Below are positions 1 to 7,133 of a stretch of 25,360 bases of DNA, piece by piece; positions within the stretch are counted from its first letter, which is position 1, and every line of letters starts with the position of its first letter. The position numbers were made by a program, and so were the translations under genes. Source of the DNA: JACVCK01 sp041940385 (GTDB lineage Bacteria; Planctomycetota; Phycisphaerae; Phycisphaerales; UBA1924); NCBI GenBank assembly GCA_041940385.1, contig JBGTSD010000038.1:1-25360 (forward strand), given 5' to 3'. Under the pieces are notes generated by a model. It had not been told where the DNA came from, searched no databases, and was given only the letters and a program-made list of their open reading frames with translations.

Positions 1-1142
1 AGTTCTACACCGACGAAGGCAACTGGGATCTGGTCGGCAACAACACGCCGGTCTTCTTCGTCCGCGATCCCTACAAGTTCCAGAACTTCATCCACACCCA
101 GAAGCGCGACCCCAAGACCAACCTCCGCGACATGGACATGCAGTGGGACTTCTGGTCCCAATGCCCCGAGTCGCTCCACCAGGTCACCATCCTCTTCTCC
201 GACCGCGGCATCCCCGCCTCTTACCGCCACCTCCACGGCTTCAGCAGCCACACCTACTCCCTCATCAACAAGGACGGCGAGCGCGTCTGGTGCAAGTTCC
301 ACTTCAAGTGCAACCAGGGCATCCGCAACTGGATGGACGACAAGGCCGCGCAGACCATCGCCGAAGATCGAGAAAGCCATCAGCGCGATCTCTTCAACGC
401 CATCGAGCGCCGTGACTATCCCTCCTGGACGCTCAAGATTCAGGTCATGACCCAGAAGCAGGCCGAGCAGTTCCGCTGGAACCCGTTCGATCTCACCAAG
501 GTCTGGCCGCACGCCGAGTTCCCGCTCATCGAGGTCGGCAAGCTCGAGCTCAACCGCAACCCCGAGAACTATCACGCCGAGGTCGAGCAGGCCGCGTTCA
601 AGCCCTCCGCGCTCGTTCCCGGCATCGGCGCCAGCCCCGACAAGATGCTCCAGGCGCGCCTCATGTCCTACGCCGATACCCACCTGCATCGCTTGGGCGT
701 CAATCACCACCAGATCCCCGTGAACAAGCCGCGCTGCCCGGTCATGCACTACATGCGCGACGGCCAGGGCGCCACCGCCGAGACCTACGGCGGCGCGCCC
801 AACTACTGGCCCAACACCCGCGCCGGCGCGCCCATGCCCGACGAGTCCTACAGCGATCCCGCGTGGGACCTCGGCCAGGCCGTCGTCGATCGCTACGACT
901 CCACCAAGGACCACGACGACTTCACCCAACCCGGCAACCTCTACCGCCTCTTCGACGACGCGCACCGCGATCGACTCACCACGCGCATCGCCGGCGTCCT
1001 CTCGCAGGCCCGCAAGGAAGTCCAGATGCTCCAGCTCTGCCACTTCTTCCGCGCCGATGAGGACTACGGCCGGCGCGTCGCCGAAAAGCTCGGCGTCGAT
1101 CTCTCCAAGCTCGGCATGCACGAGGCGGCCGCGACGCGCTGA
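1..1142 (+). CDS. katA: Monofunctional heme catalase, 5' end missing
   Basis: The frame is open from base 3, so the N-terminal part lies outside the window; 379 residues are visible. Catalases dismutate hydrogen peroxide to water and oxygen. The visible part opens with FYTDEGNWDLVGNNTP, the family segment that carries the distal active-site Asn. It continues through the RDP..FIHTQKR and FSDRGIP blocks to RLMSYADTH, the proximal heme signature, whose Tyr codon is at 669-671. The GGAPNYWPN block follows. The signature has Met where most catalases have Phe, a mild variation. The distal His would lie upstream, out of view. The short C-terminus fits a small-subunit catalase of roughly 480-500 residues without the extra flavodoxin-like domain. 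The family call is certain; the symbol katA is by size class only. The DNA-repair pair starts about 55 bases downstream on the same strand. Confidence 0.97.
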   Translation, partial: FYTDEGNWDLVGNNTPVFFVRDPYKFQNFIHTQKRDPKTNLRDMDMQWDFWSQCPESLHQVTILFSDRGIPASYRHLHGFSSHTYSLINKDGERVWCKFHFKCNQGIRNWMDDKAAQTIAEDRESHQRDLFNAIERRDYPSWTLKIQVMTQKQAEQFRWNPFDLTKVWPHAEFPLIEVGKLELNRNPENYHAEVEQAAFKPSALVPGIGASPDKMLQARLMSYADTHLHRLGVNHHQIPVNKPRCPVMHYMRDGQGATAETYGGAPNYWPNTRAGAPMPDESYSDPAWDLGQAVVDRYDSTKDHDDFTQPGNLYRLFDDAHRDRLTTRIAGVLSQARKEVQMLQLCHFFRADEDYGRRVAEKLGVDLSKLGMHEAAATR

Positions 1143-1196
1143 CAACGCCCCGAATCCGCGCCCGCGCCGCCTACGATCTCCATGCACAGGCGGCGC

Positions 1197-2237
1197 ATGA
1201 CCGACCCCGACTCCAACCACGACCTCATTCGATCGGATGAGCGCGGCCTCGTCTGCCCGCGCGGCGAGTTCCACATCGATCCCTGGGCGCCCGCGCCCAT
1301 CGCCGTCATCACCCACGCCCACTCCGACCACGCGCGGCCGGGCAGCGGTCGGTACATCGCCGCCGCGCCCGGCGCCGACATCCTCCGCCGCCGGCTCGGC
1401 CCCGACGCGCACATCACCCCGATCGACTACGGCGAACCGCTCGATCTCGGCGCCGTCCGCATCTCGCTCCATCCGGCGGGCCACTGCCTCGGATCGGCGC
1501 AGGTGCGCATCGAGGACGGCGAGCGCGTCGCCGTCGCCGCGGGCGACTACAAGCGCGCCGCGGACCCCTCCTGCGCCCCCTTCGAAGTCATCCCCTGTCA
1601 CCAGTTCGTCACCGAGGCGACGTTCGCATTGCCCGTGTACCGCTGGGACAGCCCAACCGTCGTGATCGACGAGATCGTGCGGTGGTGGGGGAGCAACCGC
1701 GAGCAGGGCAAGGTCAGCGTGCTCCTGTGCTACGCGCTCGGCAAGGCGCAGCGTCTCCTCGCCGAGCTCCATCGCGCCGGCGCCGTCGGCGAACCCATCT
1801 TCGTGCACGGCGCCCTTGCGCCCCTGATCGACGACTACCGCGCCGCCGGCGTTGAGCTTCCAACCACCTTTCACGTGACCGCCACGGCGACTCGCTCGAA
1901 GCTCAATCCGTACCGAGGCAAGCTCGTCCTCGCGCCCCCATCCGCCGCCGGTTCGCCCTGGATGCGCCGATTCGGCCCCGCGAAGAACGTCGACATCGGC
2001 TTCGTTTCCGGCTGGATGCGGATCCGCGGCATCCGGCGCCGGCGTGGATACGACCGCGGCTTCGTCCTCTCCGACCACGCCGACTGGCCCGACCTTCTCC
2101 AAACCATCCACGACACGGGCGCGCAGCGCATCCTCTGCACGCACGGCTACACGAGCTCCCTCGCGCGCCACCTGAGTGAGCGTGGCCTCGACGCCTTCGT
2201 CGCCCCGACGCAATACGACCCCGAGGACGGCGAGTAG
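1197..2237 (+). CDS. Ligase-associated DNA exonuclease (metallo-beta-lactamase/beta-CASP fold)
   Basis: This is a 346-residue metallo-beta-lactamase-fold protein of the 'ligase-associated DNA damage response exonuclease' family, related to the Artemis/CPSF nucleases. Visible metal motifs are HAHSDH (His39, His41, Asp43, His44), a second HPAGH motif near residue 95, the GDYK aspartate near residue 117, and late SDHADW and CTHG motifs of the beta-CASP region. The start is ambiguous: an in-frame ATG at 1182 would add MHRRR, and neither site has a clear ribosome binding site. I chose 1197 because an AGG at 1188-1190 precedes it. The stop codon lies 2 bases before the ligase ATG, so the two genes are almost certainly co-transcribed and work together. 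In other bacteria the set also includes an Lhr-like helicase and the PdeM endonuclease; neither is adjacent here. Confidence 0.93.
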   Translation: MTDPDSNHDLIRSDERGLVCPRGEFHIDPWAPAPIAVITHAHSDHARPGSGRYIAAAPGADILRRRLGPDAHITPIDYGEPLDLGAVRISLHPAGHCLGSAQVRIEDGERVAVAAGDYKRAADPSCAPFEVIPCHQFVTEATFALPVYRWDSPTVVIDEIVRWWGSNREQGKVSVLLCYALGKAQRLLAELHRAGAVGEPIFVHGALAPLIDDYRAAGVELPTTFHVTATATRSKLNPYRGKLVLAPPSAAGSPWMRRFGPAKNVDIGFVSGWMRIRGIRRRRGYDRGFVLSDHADWPDLLQTIHDTGAQRILCTHGYTSSLARHLSERGLDAFVAPTQYDPEDGE

Positions 2238-2239
2238 CC

Positions 2240-3889
2240 ATGCGCCGCTTCGCCAACCTCTTCGAGCGCCTCGACCGCACGACCTCCACCGACGCCAAGG
2301 TCGCCGCACTGCGCGACTACTTCGCCGGAGCCCCCGACGCCGACGCCGCGTGGGCCGTCCACATCCTCATCGGCGGCAAGCTCAGCCGGATCGTCACGAC
2401 CACACGCTTGCGCGAATGGGCGCGTGAGGTCGCGGGCATCGAGGAATGGCTCTTCGACGAGTCCTACGCCGTCGTGGGCGACCTCGCCGAGACCATCGCG
2501 CTCCTCGTCGATGCCTCGCAGGCCGACCGGTCCGCGAGTGACGGCATGGACGTCCCGCTCTCGGAGTGGATCGAAACTCGCATACTTCCCCTGCGCGCCC
2601 TGGATCCGGTCGAGCAGCGCGAACGAGTCACCGGCTGGTGGCGGACGCTCGACGGCGCCGGCGTTTTCCTCTTCACCAAGCTGCTTACCGGCGCCCTGCG
2701 CGTCGGCGTCTCACGCACGCTCGTCATCCGCGCGCTCGCCCAGCGCGCCGACCTGGACCCCGCCGACGTGGCGCACCGACTCATGGGCGACTGGCGCGCC
2801 ACGCCCGACGCCTATCGTCGACTCCTCGCGCCCGGCGCCGGAGACTTCGAACGCTCGCGGCCCTACCCGTTCTTCCTCGCCTCGCCCCTCGAGGTTCCCG
2901 CCGGCGATCTCGACACCGCGTGGCTCCACGCAGAGCTCGGCGAGGCGCGCGACTGGTTTGCCGAATGGAAGTGGGACGGCATCCGCGCCCAGTTGATCCG
3001 ACGCGCCGGTGACATCTTCCTCTGGTCCCGCGGCGACGAGAACGTCACCGAGTCCTTCCCCGAGATCGTCACTGCCGCAGCGCGCCTCCCCGACGGCATC
3101 GTCCTCGACGGCGAGATCCTCGCGTGGCGCGAAGGAAGACCCCTGCCCTTCGGCGCGCTCCAGCGGCGGCTCGGTCGTCGCACCCTCGGACCGAGAATCC
3201 TGCGCGAGGCGCCCGTCGCGTTCGTGGCGTACGACGCGCTCGAGACCGACGGCGCCGATCGCCGCACCGAACCCATCGAGTCCCGCCGCGAACGCCTCGA
3301 ACGGTTGCTCGACCCATCCAGCCGCGTCATTCTCATGTCCGAGTTGCTCAACGCCGACTCCTGGTCCGCGCTCGCCCAGCTCCGCGCCGCATCACGCGAG
3401 CGCGCCGTCGAGGGACTCATGCTCAAACGCCGCGGATCGGTCTATCAAGTCGGCCGTCGTCGCGGCGACTGGTGGAAATGGAAGATCGATGCGCTCTCGC
3501 TCGACGCCGTGCTGGTGTACGCCCAGCCCGGCCACGGACGCCGCGCGAACCTCCTCACCGACTACACCTTCGCCGTCTGGACCGGCGACGGCGAGCATCG
3601 CGCGCTCATTCCCATCGCCAAGGCGTACTCCGGCCTGAGCGACGAAGAGATCCGGCGCCTCGATCGATGGATCCGACGACACACGACCGAGCGCTTCGGC
3701 CCCGTCCGCGCCGTCGAGCCCACGCAGGTCTTCGAGCTCGCCTGCGACTCCGTCCAGCGCTCGCCGCAACGCAAGGCAGGGCTCGCGCTCCGCTTCCCGC
3801 GCATCGCGCGCCGGCGCGAGGACAAGCCCGCCGCCGAGGCCGACTCACTCGATGATGTCCGGCGCCTCCTCCGCGAGTCCAATGAATAG
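2240..3889 (+). CDS. ATP-dependent DNA ligase (ligase-associated damage response type)
   Basis: This 549-residue ligase seals nicks using ATP. The N-terminal 200 or so residues form the helical DNA-binding domain (GVSRTLVIRALA near 155-166). The nucleotidyltransferase core has motif I EWKWDG with the adenylated Lys244, motif III FVAYD (328-332), motif IV EGLMLK (Glu391, Gly392) and motif V WWKWK (411-415). A C-terminal OB-fold follows (LLTDYTFAVWTGDG to FELACDSVQRSPQRKAGLALRFPR, where the last 24 residues are summarised as separate short blocks: FELACDSVQRS, then KAGLALRFPR). All catalytic motifs are intact and the length is normal. It starts 2 bases after the exonuclease stop, indicating translational coupling. 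It is distinct from the NAD-dependent replicative LigA and is more likely a repair ligase. The next gene converges on it from the minus strand. Confidence 0.96.
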   Translation: MRRFANLFERLDRTTSTDAKVAALRDYFAGAPDADAAWAVHILIGGKLSRIVTTTRLREWAREVAGIEEWLFDESYAVVGDLAETIALLVDASQADRSASDGMDVPLSEWIETRILPLRALDPVEQRERVTGWWRTLDGAGVFLFTKLLTGALRVGVSRTLVIRALAQRADLDPADVAHRLMGDWRATPDAYRRLLAPGAGDFERSRPYPFFLASPLEVPAGDLDTAWLHAELGEARDWFAEWKWDGIRAQLIRRAGDIFLWSRGDENVTESFPEIVTAAARLPDGIVLDGEILAWREGRPLPFGALQRRLGRRTLGPRILREAPVAFVAYDALETDGADRRTEPIESRRERLERLLDPSSRVILMSELLNADSWSALAQLRAASRERAVEGLMLKRRGSVYQVGRRRGDWWKWKIDALSLDAVLVYAQPGHGRRANLLTDYTFAVWTGDGEHRALIPIAKAYSGLSDEEIRRLDRWIRRHTTERFGPVRAVEPTQVFELACDSVQRSPQRKAGLALRFPRIARRREDKPAAEADSLDDVRRLLRESNE

Positions 3890-3902
3890 GTCGCGCGCGA
3901 CC
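3889..3902. repeat. Perfect 14-base palindrome between convergent genes
   Basis: GGTCGCGCGCGACC reads the same on both strands and begins at the last base of the ligase stop codon. It could form a short hairpin at the end of the ligase transcript. There is no T-rich tract after it, so it is only a weak candidate for a terminator; a chance GC-rich palindrome is possible. Confidence 0.3.
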
Positions 3903-3927
3903 GGCTCCGTTGGCCCAGAAACCATCG

Positions 3928-5418
3928 CTACGCGTGCGCCGGCGTTCCGCCCTGGGCCGCGCCGGACTCCGCCGCGCGTCGAATGCCCTTGAGCATCCCG
4001 CCGAACACGAAGTTGTGCAGCGGCAACACGGAGTACCAGTAGAGGATCCCGAGAATCCCCTTGGGCCGGAACTTCGCCGTCATCGTCAGACGCGTGGCGT
4101 TTCCCTCGCGCTCGTCCAGCGAGAAGCGCAGCGTCGCCTGGCCCGGAAGACGCATCTCCGCGAGCAGCAGCAGGAATTTGTTCCGATCGATCCCGATCAC
4201 GCGCCAGAAGTCCAGCGATTCACCGAATTCCACGCGTTCAGGATGCCGCCGTCCCCGGCGCAAGCCCGGGCCGCCCAGCGCCGTATCCATCCAGCCCCGA
4301 AGCCGCCAGAGCAGATCACCGGCGTACCAACCGTGCCCGCCGCCCACGCGGCAGACAGCGCGGAACACCTCGCTCGCCGGCGCGCCGACATCGATTGAGC
4401 GCTCGTCCGTGAACACCGTGCCACCCGCCCAGTCCGGATCGCCAGGCACACGCCCCGCCACCGACCAGCGCGTCTGCACGTCGTTCGAACGAACCTCCGA
4501 GAGCGCCGCACGAATCGCCTCGCGCACGCCCATCGCCTCGTGCGGCATCAGCCGCTGTGCCGCGTCGTCCGTGACCACGACGCGATTCCGCAGCCCATCC
4601 GCAAGCGGCCGCGCAATCCGGTACGACACCGGCGTCACCAAGCTGATCCAGCCCGAACTCAGCCGCGGCGTCAGCACCGGCAGCGGGATCACGATCCGCC
4701 GCGAGAGCTCAAGCTCCTCCGCCATGATCGTCATCAGGTCGCGATACGCAAGCACGTCCGGACCGCCGATCTCCAGCGTCCGTCCGGTCGTCTCCGGCAC
4801 ATCAAGGCACCGCACCAGCCAATGCAGCACATCGCCGATCGCCACCGGTTGCGATTCCGTCTTCACCCACGATGGCGTCACCATCACCGGCAGACGCTCG
4901 ACGAGATAGCGCAGAATCTCGAAGGACGCCGACCCGGACCCCATGATCATCGCCGCGCGAAAGACGGTCACGGGCACACCGGTCGACGACAGCACCGTTT
5001 CGACCTCACGCCGTGACTCGAGGTGCTCGCTGAGCCCGTCGCCCATCTCGCCGAGGCCGCCGAGATAGATGATCCGCTCGACCTCCGCCGACTTCGCCGC
5101 CCGTGCGAATGTGCCCGCGAGACGCCGGTCCCGCTCCGCGTAAGCCTTTCCACTGGCGCGCATCGAGTGCACGAGGTAGTACGCCGCATCACATCCGCGC
5201 AGATTCTCGATCAGCGCTGCTTCGTCCGACAGATCGTCCTTCGCGACCTCGACCCGCGGATCCATTCTCCACGGCCGCTCGTCCAGCTTGCGGGGCTCGC
5301 GCACGACGCACCGCACGCGATGACCCGCCTCGAGGAGCGACGACACCAGTCGTCCGCCGACATATCCCGTCGCCCCCGTGACGGCGATCAGCAAAGATGT
5401 GTCCGTGGCTTCAGGCAT
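3928..5418 (-). CDS. NAD(P)-binding SDR protein with C-terminal DUF2867 (YbjT-like)
   Basis: The N-terminal half is an atypical/extended SDR Rossmann fold with the nucleotide motif TGATGYVG at about residues 14-21 and NmrA-like features (YYLVHSM near 85, IYLGGLG near 120). The C-terminal third matches DUF2867, a START-like fold, with blocks such as WRLRGWMD, ESLDFWRVIG and the terminal YWYSVLPLHNFVFGGM. This SDR plus DUF2867 arrangement is common in annotated genomes as 'SDR family oxidoreductase'. Its substrate is unknown; a membrane-lipid or quinone-related role would be inference. The ATG at 5418 is used here; an in-frame GTG at 5427 would add three residues. Neither has a convincing ribosome binding site. 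It converges on the ligase with a gap of 38 bases. Confidence 0.9.
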   Translation of the reverse strand: MPEATDTSLLIAVTGATGYVGGRLVSSLLEAGHRVRCVVREPRKLDERPWRMDPRVEVAKDDLSDEAALIENLRGCDAAYYLVHSMRASGKAYAERDRRLAGTFARAAKSAEVERIIYLGGLGEMGDGLSEHLESRREVETVLSSTGVPVTVFRAAMIMGSGSASFEILRYLVERLPVMVTPSWVKTESQPVAIGDVLHWLVRCLDVPETTGRTLEIGGPDVLAYRDLMTIMAEELELSRRIVIPLPVLTPRLSSGWISLVTPVSYRIARPLADGLRNRVVVTDDAAQRLMPHEAMGVREAIRAALSEVRSNDVQTRWSVAGRVPGDPDWAGGTVFTDERSIDVGAPASEVFRAVCRVGGGHGWYAGDLLWRLRGWMDTALGGPGLRRGRRHPERVEFGESLDFWRVIGIDRNKFLLLLAEMRLPGQATLRFSLDEREGNATRLTMTAKFRPKGILGILYWYSVLPLHNFVFGGMLKGIRRAAESGAAQGGTPAHA

Positions 5419-5436
5419 CGAAGACACCGCGTGATA

Positions 5437-5679
5437 CTACGTCGAAGCGAGCGACCAGCGAGGAAGGACTCCACCCATCGGCCATCGTCCGGCCCGAACG
5501 CGCACGTGGACGCCGCCGAATCGTGCCGAGCATCTCATGATGCGCAAGAGCGTCCTGGCCGAACGCCGAACCGCCCAAACATCACGGAGTGAGGAAAAGG
5601 TGATGGTCGCCGACTTGCCTTCCGTCAGAAGTTCAAACGGCCGGCCGCTCGCCGTCCCTGACACGCGGCCAGCCCACAT
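5437..5679 (-). CDS. Small basic hypothetical protein, possibly translationally coupled
   Basis: This candidate 80-residue protein has an ATG at 5677-5679 that overlaps the previous gene's TGA at 5679-5681 by one base (TGATG), a classic coupling arrangement. The second half is Arg-rich (SSLRDVWAVRRSARTLL, then GGVHVRVRAGRWPMGGVLPR) and alternates polar and hydrophobic residues like a short helix plus beta hairpin. I do not recognise a characterised family. No Shine-Dalgarno site is visible, so translation would depend on the upstream gene. It could be a chance open frame in GC-rich DNA; the exact overlap and the otherwise empty 260-base gap are the main arguments for it. Confidence 0.42.
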   Translation of the reverse strand: MWAGRVSGTASGRPFELLTEGKSATITFSSLRDVWAVRRSARTLLRIMRCSARFGGVHVRVRAGRWPMGGVLPRWSLAST

Positions 5680-5891
5680 CAGTTTGGGGAGCCGCTCGTG
5701 TCGCGGGTGCGGATATTCATCGCGCCCGTCAGCTTCCACTCGGCGTGCTCGGCCTTGGCGCCCGTCCCGCTCGGAACCTGTACGCTCAGGTCAGCGAACT
5801 CGTACGTAATCTCCGCGTTGCGTCCCGTCAGACGGTCGTACAGACCGATCGCCAGGTCGGGCCAGTTCTTCGTCTGCATCGTTTCAGCCAT
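5679..5891 (-). CDS. Small hypothetical protein, 70 residues
   Basis: This is a short soluble protein starting MAETMQTKNWPDLAIGLYD and containing LTGRNAEITYEF and HAEWKLTGAMNIRTRD. The pattern suggests an N-terminal helix followed by a small beta sheet. I do not know its function. The start is well supported: AAGGAG at 5899-5904 lies 7 bases upstream of the ATG at 5889-5891. A second ATG immediately upstream (5892-5894) would leave only 4 bases. It lies 30 bases downstream of another small gene on the same strand and overlaps a possible third one by one base, so it is probably the middle gene of a mini-operon. It has no signal peptide or membrane segment. Confidence 0.72.
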   Translation of the reverse strand: MAETMQTKNWPDLAIGLYDRLTGRNAEITYEFADLSVQVPSGTGAKAEHAEWKLTGAMNIRTRDTSGSPN

Positions 5892-5898
5892 CATCGTT

Positions 5899-5904
5899 CT
5901 CCTT
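5899..5904 (-). promoter_or_regulatory. Ribosome binding site of the 70-residue protein gene
   Basis: AAGGAG on the minus strand, 7 bases from the ATG at 5891. This near-ideal Shine-Dalgarno site selects the second of two adjacent ATG codons and is the best evidence that this small gene is real. Confidence 0.7.
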
Positions 5905-5921
5905 CATCAAACATCGCTTGA

Positions 5922-6140
5922 TCACCGAGCCCGCATCAGCCCGCATCGCTCGAGAAATCGCTCGGCTTCTCGAATCTCGAAGGGCGTGAATTCGCAGAAG
6001 GCGCGCGGCTGGTCGGATCGTCCCATGAGCCGCGAGGGATAGTCGTCAAACGACGCTCGACCCATTTCGTCGAGCGCCTGGTAGATGGCGTCGACCGCCT
6101 CCATGAGTCGCTCCAGCGGGATGGGTTCTGCGTTGTGCAT
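5922..6140 (-). CDS. Small hypothetical acidic helical protein, 72 residues
   Basis: The protein starts MHNAEPIPLERLMEAVDAI and ends EIREAERFLERCGLMRAR. It appears mostly helical, with the conserved-looking blocks FDDYPSRLMGR and FCEFTPFEI in the middle. I cannot assign a family. The start is uncertain: the ATG at 6138-6140 has no clear Shine-Dalgarno site, and an upstream in-frame GTG at 6195-6197 would add 19 residues of low-complexity Arg-rich sequence, which looks less like protein. It is the first gene of a probable minus-strand mini-operon, 30 bases before the next small gene, and divergent from the potassium channel gene that starts at 6257. Nothing in it suggests a toxin, antitoxin or regulator strongly enough to name. 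Confidence 0.62.
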   Translation of the reverse strand: MHNAEPIPLERLMEAVDAIYQALDEMGRASFDDYPSRLMGRSDQPRAFCEFTPFEIREAERFLERCGLMRAR

Positions 6141-6256
6141 GACTCGGTTTTCGTCCGCTCCCCGCGGCCGGATTCGCCCCGACCGCTGTCGCGCCACAGG
6201 CCCCCGTTTCCGCAGCAGGAACCACGAATTCGACGCCGATCCGCTACGCTGAACGC

Positions 6257-7126
6257 GTGGCGAAGCAGACCCGATCCCCCGCCTTTGCCGATCAGGCCGG
6301 CGCGCCGACCTGGCGAGATCGGCTCCACGAGATCATCTTCGAGGCCGATACGCCCGCCGGAAAGGCCTTCGACGTCGCGCTCATCGGCGCCATCATCGTC
6401 TCCGTCGGCGTCGTCGTGCTGAGCACGCTCCCCGGCGCGCGCGTCGATCCGTGGCGGACCACGTTCCTCGTCCTCGAGTGGATATTCACCGCGCTCTTCA
6501 CCGCCGAGTACATCCTCCGCCTCCTCGTCGTGCGCCGCCCCCTGCGCTACGCGACGTCGTTCTTCGGCATCATCGACCTCCTCGCCATCCTCCCCGCCTT
6601 CATCGGACTCCTCGTCCCCGGAGGCGAGCGCCTGCTCGTCGTGCGCACCCTGCGCCTCCTCCGCATCTTCCGCGTCTTCAAGCTCGCGCGCTACCTCTCC
6701 GAAGCCACCGCGCTCCGCCGCGCGCTCGTCCAGAGCCGCCACAAGATCGCCGTCTTCCTCACCACCGTCCTCATCGTCGTCCTCATCGCCAGCGCGATCA
6801 TGCACATCGTCGAGGGCAACGCCGGCAACGCCCCCTTCGACTCCATGCCCAGCGCCATGTACTGGGCCGTCATCACCATGACCACCGTCGGCTACGGCGA
6901 CATCACGCCCATCACCGCGCTCGGCAAGGCCGTCACCGCCGCCCTCGTCCTCGTCGGCTACTCGCTCATCATCGTGCCCACCGGCATCCTCACCGCCGAG
7001 ATGGCCGGCGCCGCCAAGCGCACGGTCACCACCCGCGCGTGCCCCTCCTGCATGGCCGAAGGGCACGACGTCGACGCCATCTACTGCAAGCGCTGCGGCC
7101 AGCCGCTCGAGCCGCCGATCGATTGA
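6257..7126 (+). CDS. Voltage-gated-type potassium channel with C-terminal zinc ribbon
   Basis: This 289-residue six-helix ion channel would pass potassium across the inner membrane. Predicted segments are S1 (about 39-57), S2 (69-91), S3 (102-121), S4 (127-146), S5 (163-184), a pore helix with selectivity filter TTVGYGD (209-215), and S6 (223-247). S4 carries the classic voltage-sensor spacing: Arg130, Arg133, Arg136, Arg139, Lys142, Arg145. The cytosolic tail is not a cyclic-nucleotide or RCK domain but a short zinc ribbon with Cys262, Cys265, Cys277 and Cys280. The start is GTG at 6257; there is no clear ribosome binding site. The gene converges on another putative channel gene with only 7 bases between stop codons. 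The channel call is secure; voltage gating is inferred from the S4 pattern. Confidence 0.95.
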   Translation: MAKQTRSPAFADQAGAPTWRDRLHEIIFEADTPAGKAFDVALIGAIIVSVGVVVLSTLPGARVDPWRTTFLVLEWIFTALFTAEYILRLLVVRRPLRYATSFFGIIDLLAILPAFIGLLVPGGERLLVVRTLRLLRIFRVFKLARYLSEATALRRALVQSRHKIAVFLTTVLIVVLIASAIMHIVEGNAGNAPFDSMPSAMYWAVITMTTVGYGDITPITALGKAVTAALVLVGYSLIIVPTGILTAEMAGAAKRTVTTRACPSCMAEGHDVDAIYCKRCGQPLEPPID

Positions 7127-7133
7127 CCCGCCG

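Noticed and set aside
5537..5809. 90-residue plus-strand open frame
   Set aside because: Ser/Arg-rich with no fold pattern and antisense to the better-supported small minus-strand genes.
5936..7066. 376-residue acidic minus-strand open frame
   Set aside because: It is antisense to the potassium channel gene; the Asp/Glu/Gly-rich sequence results from the strand bias of the real gene.
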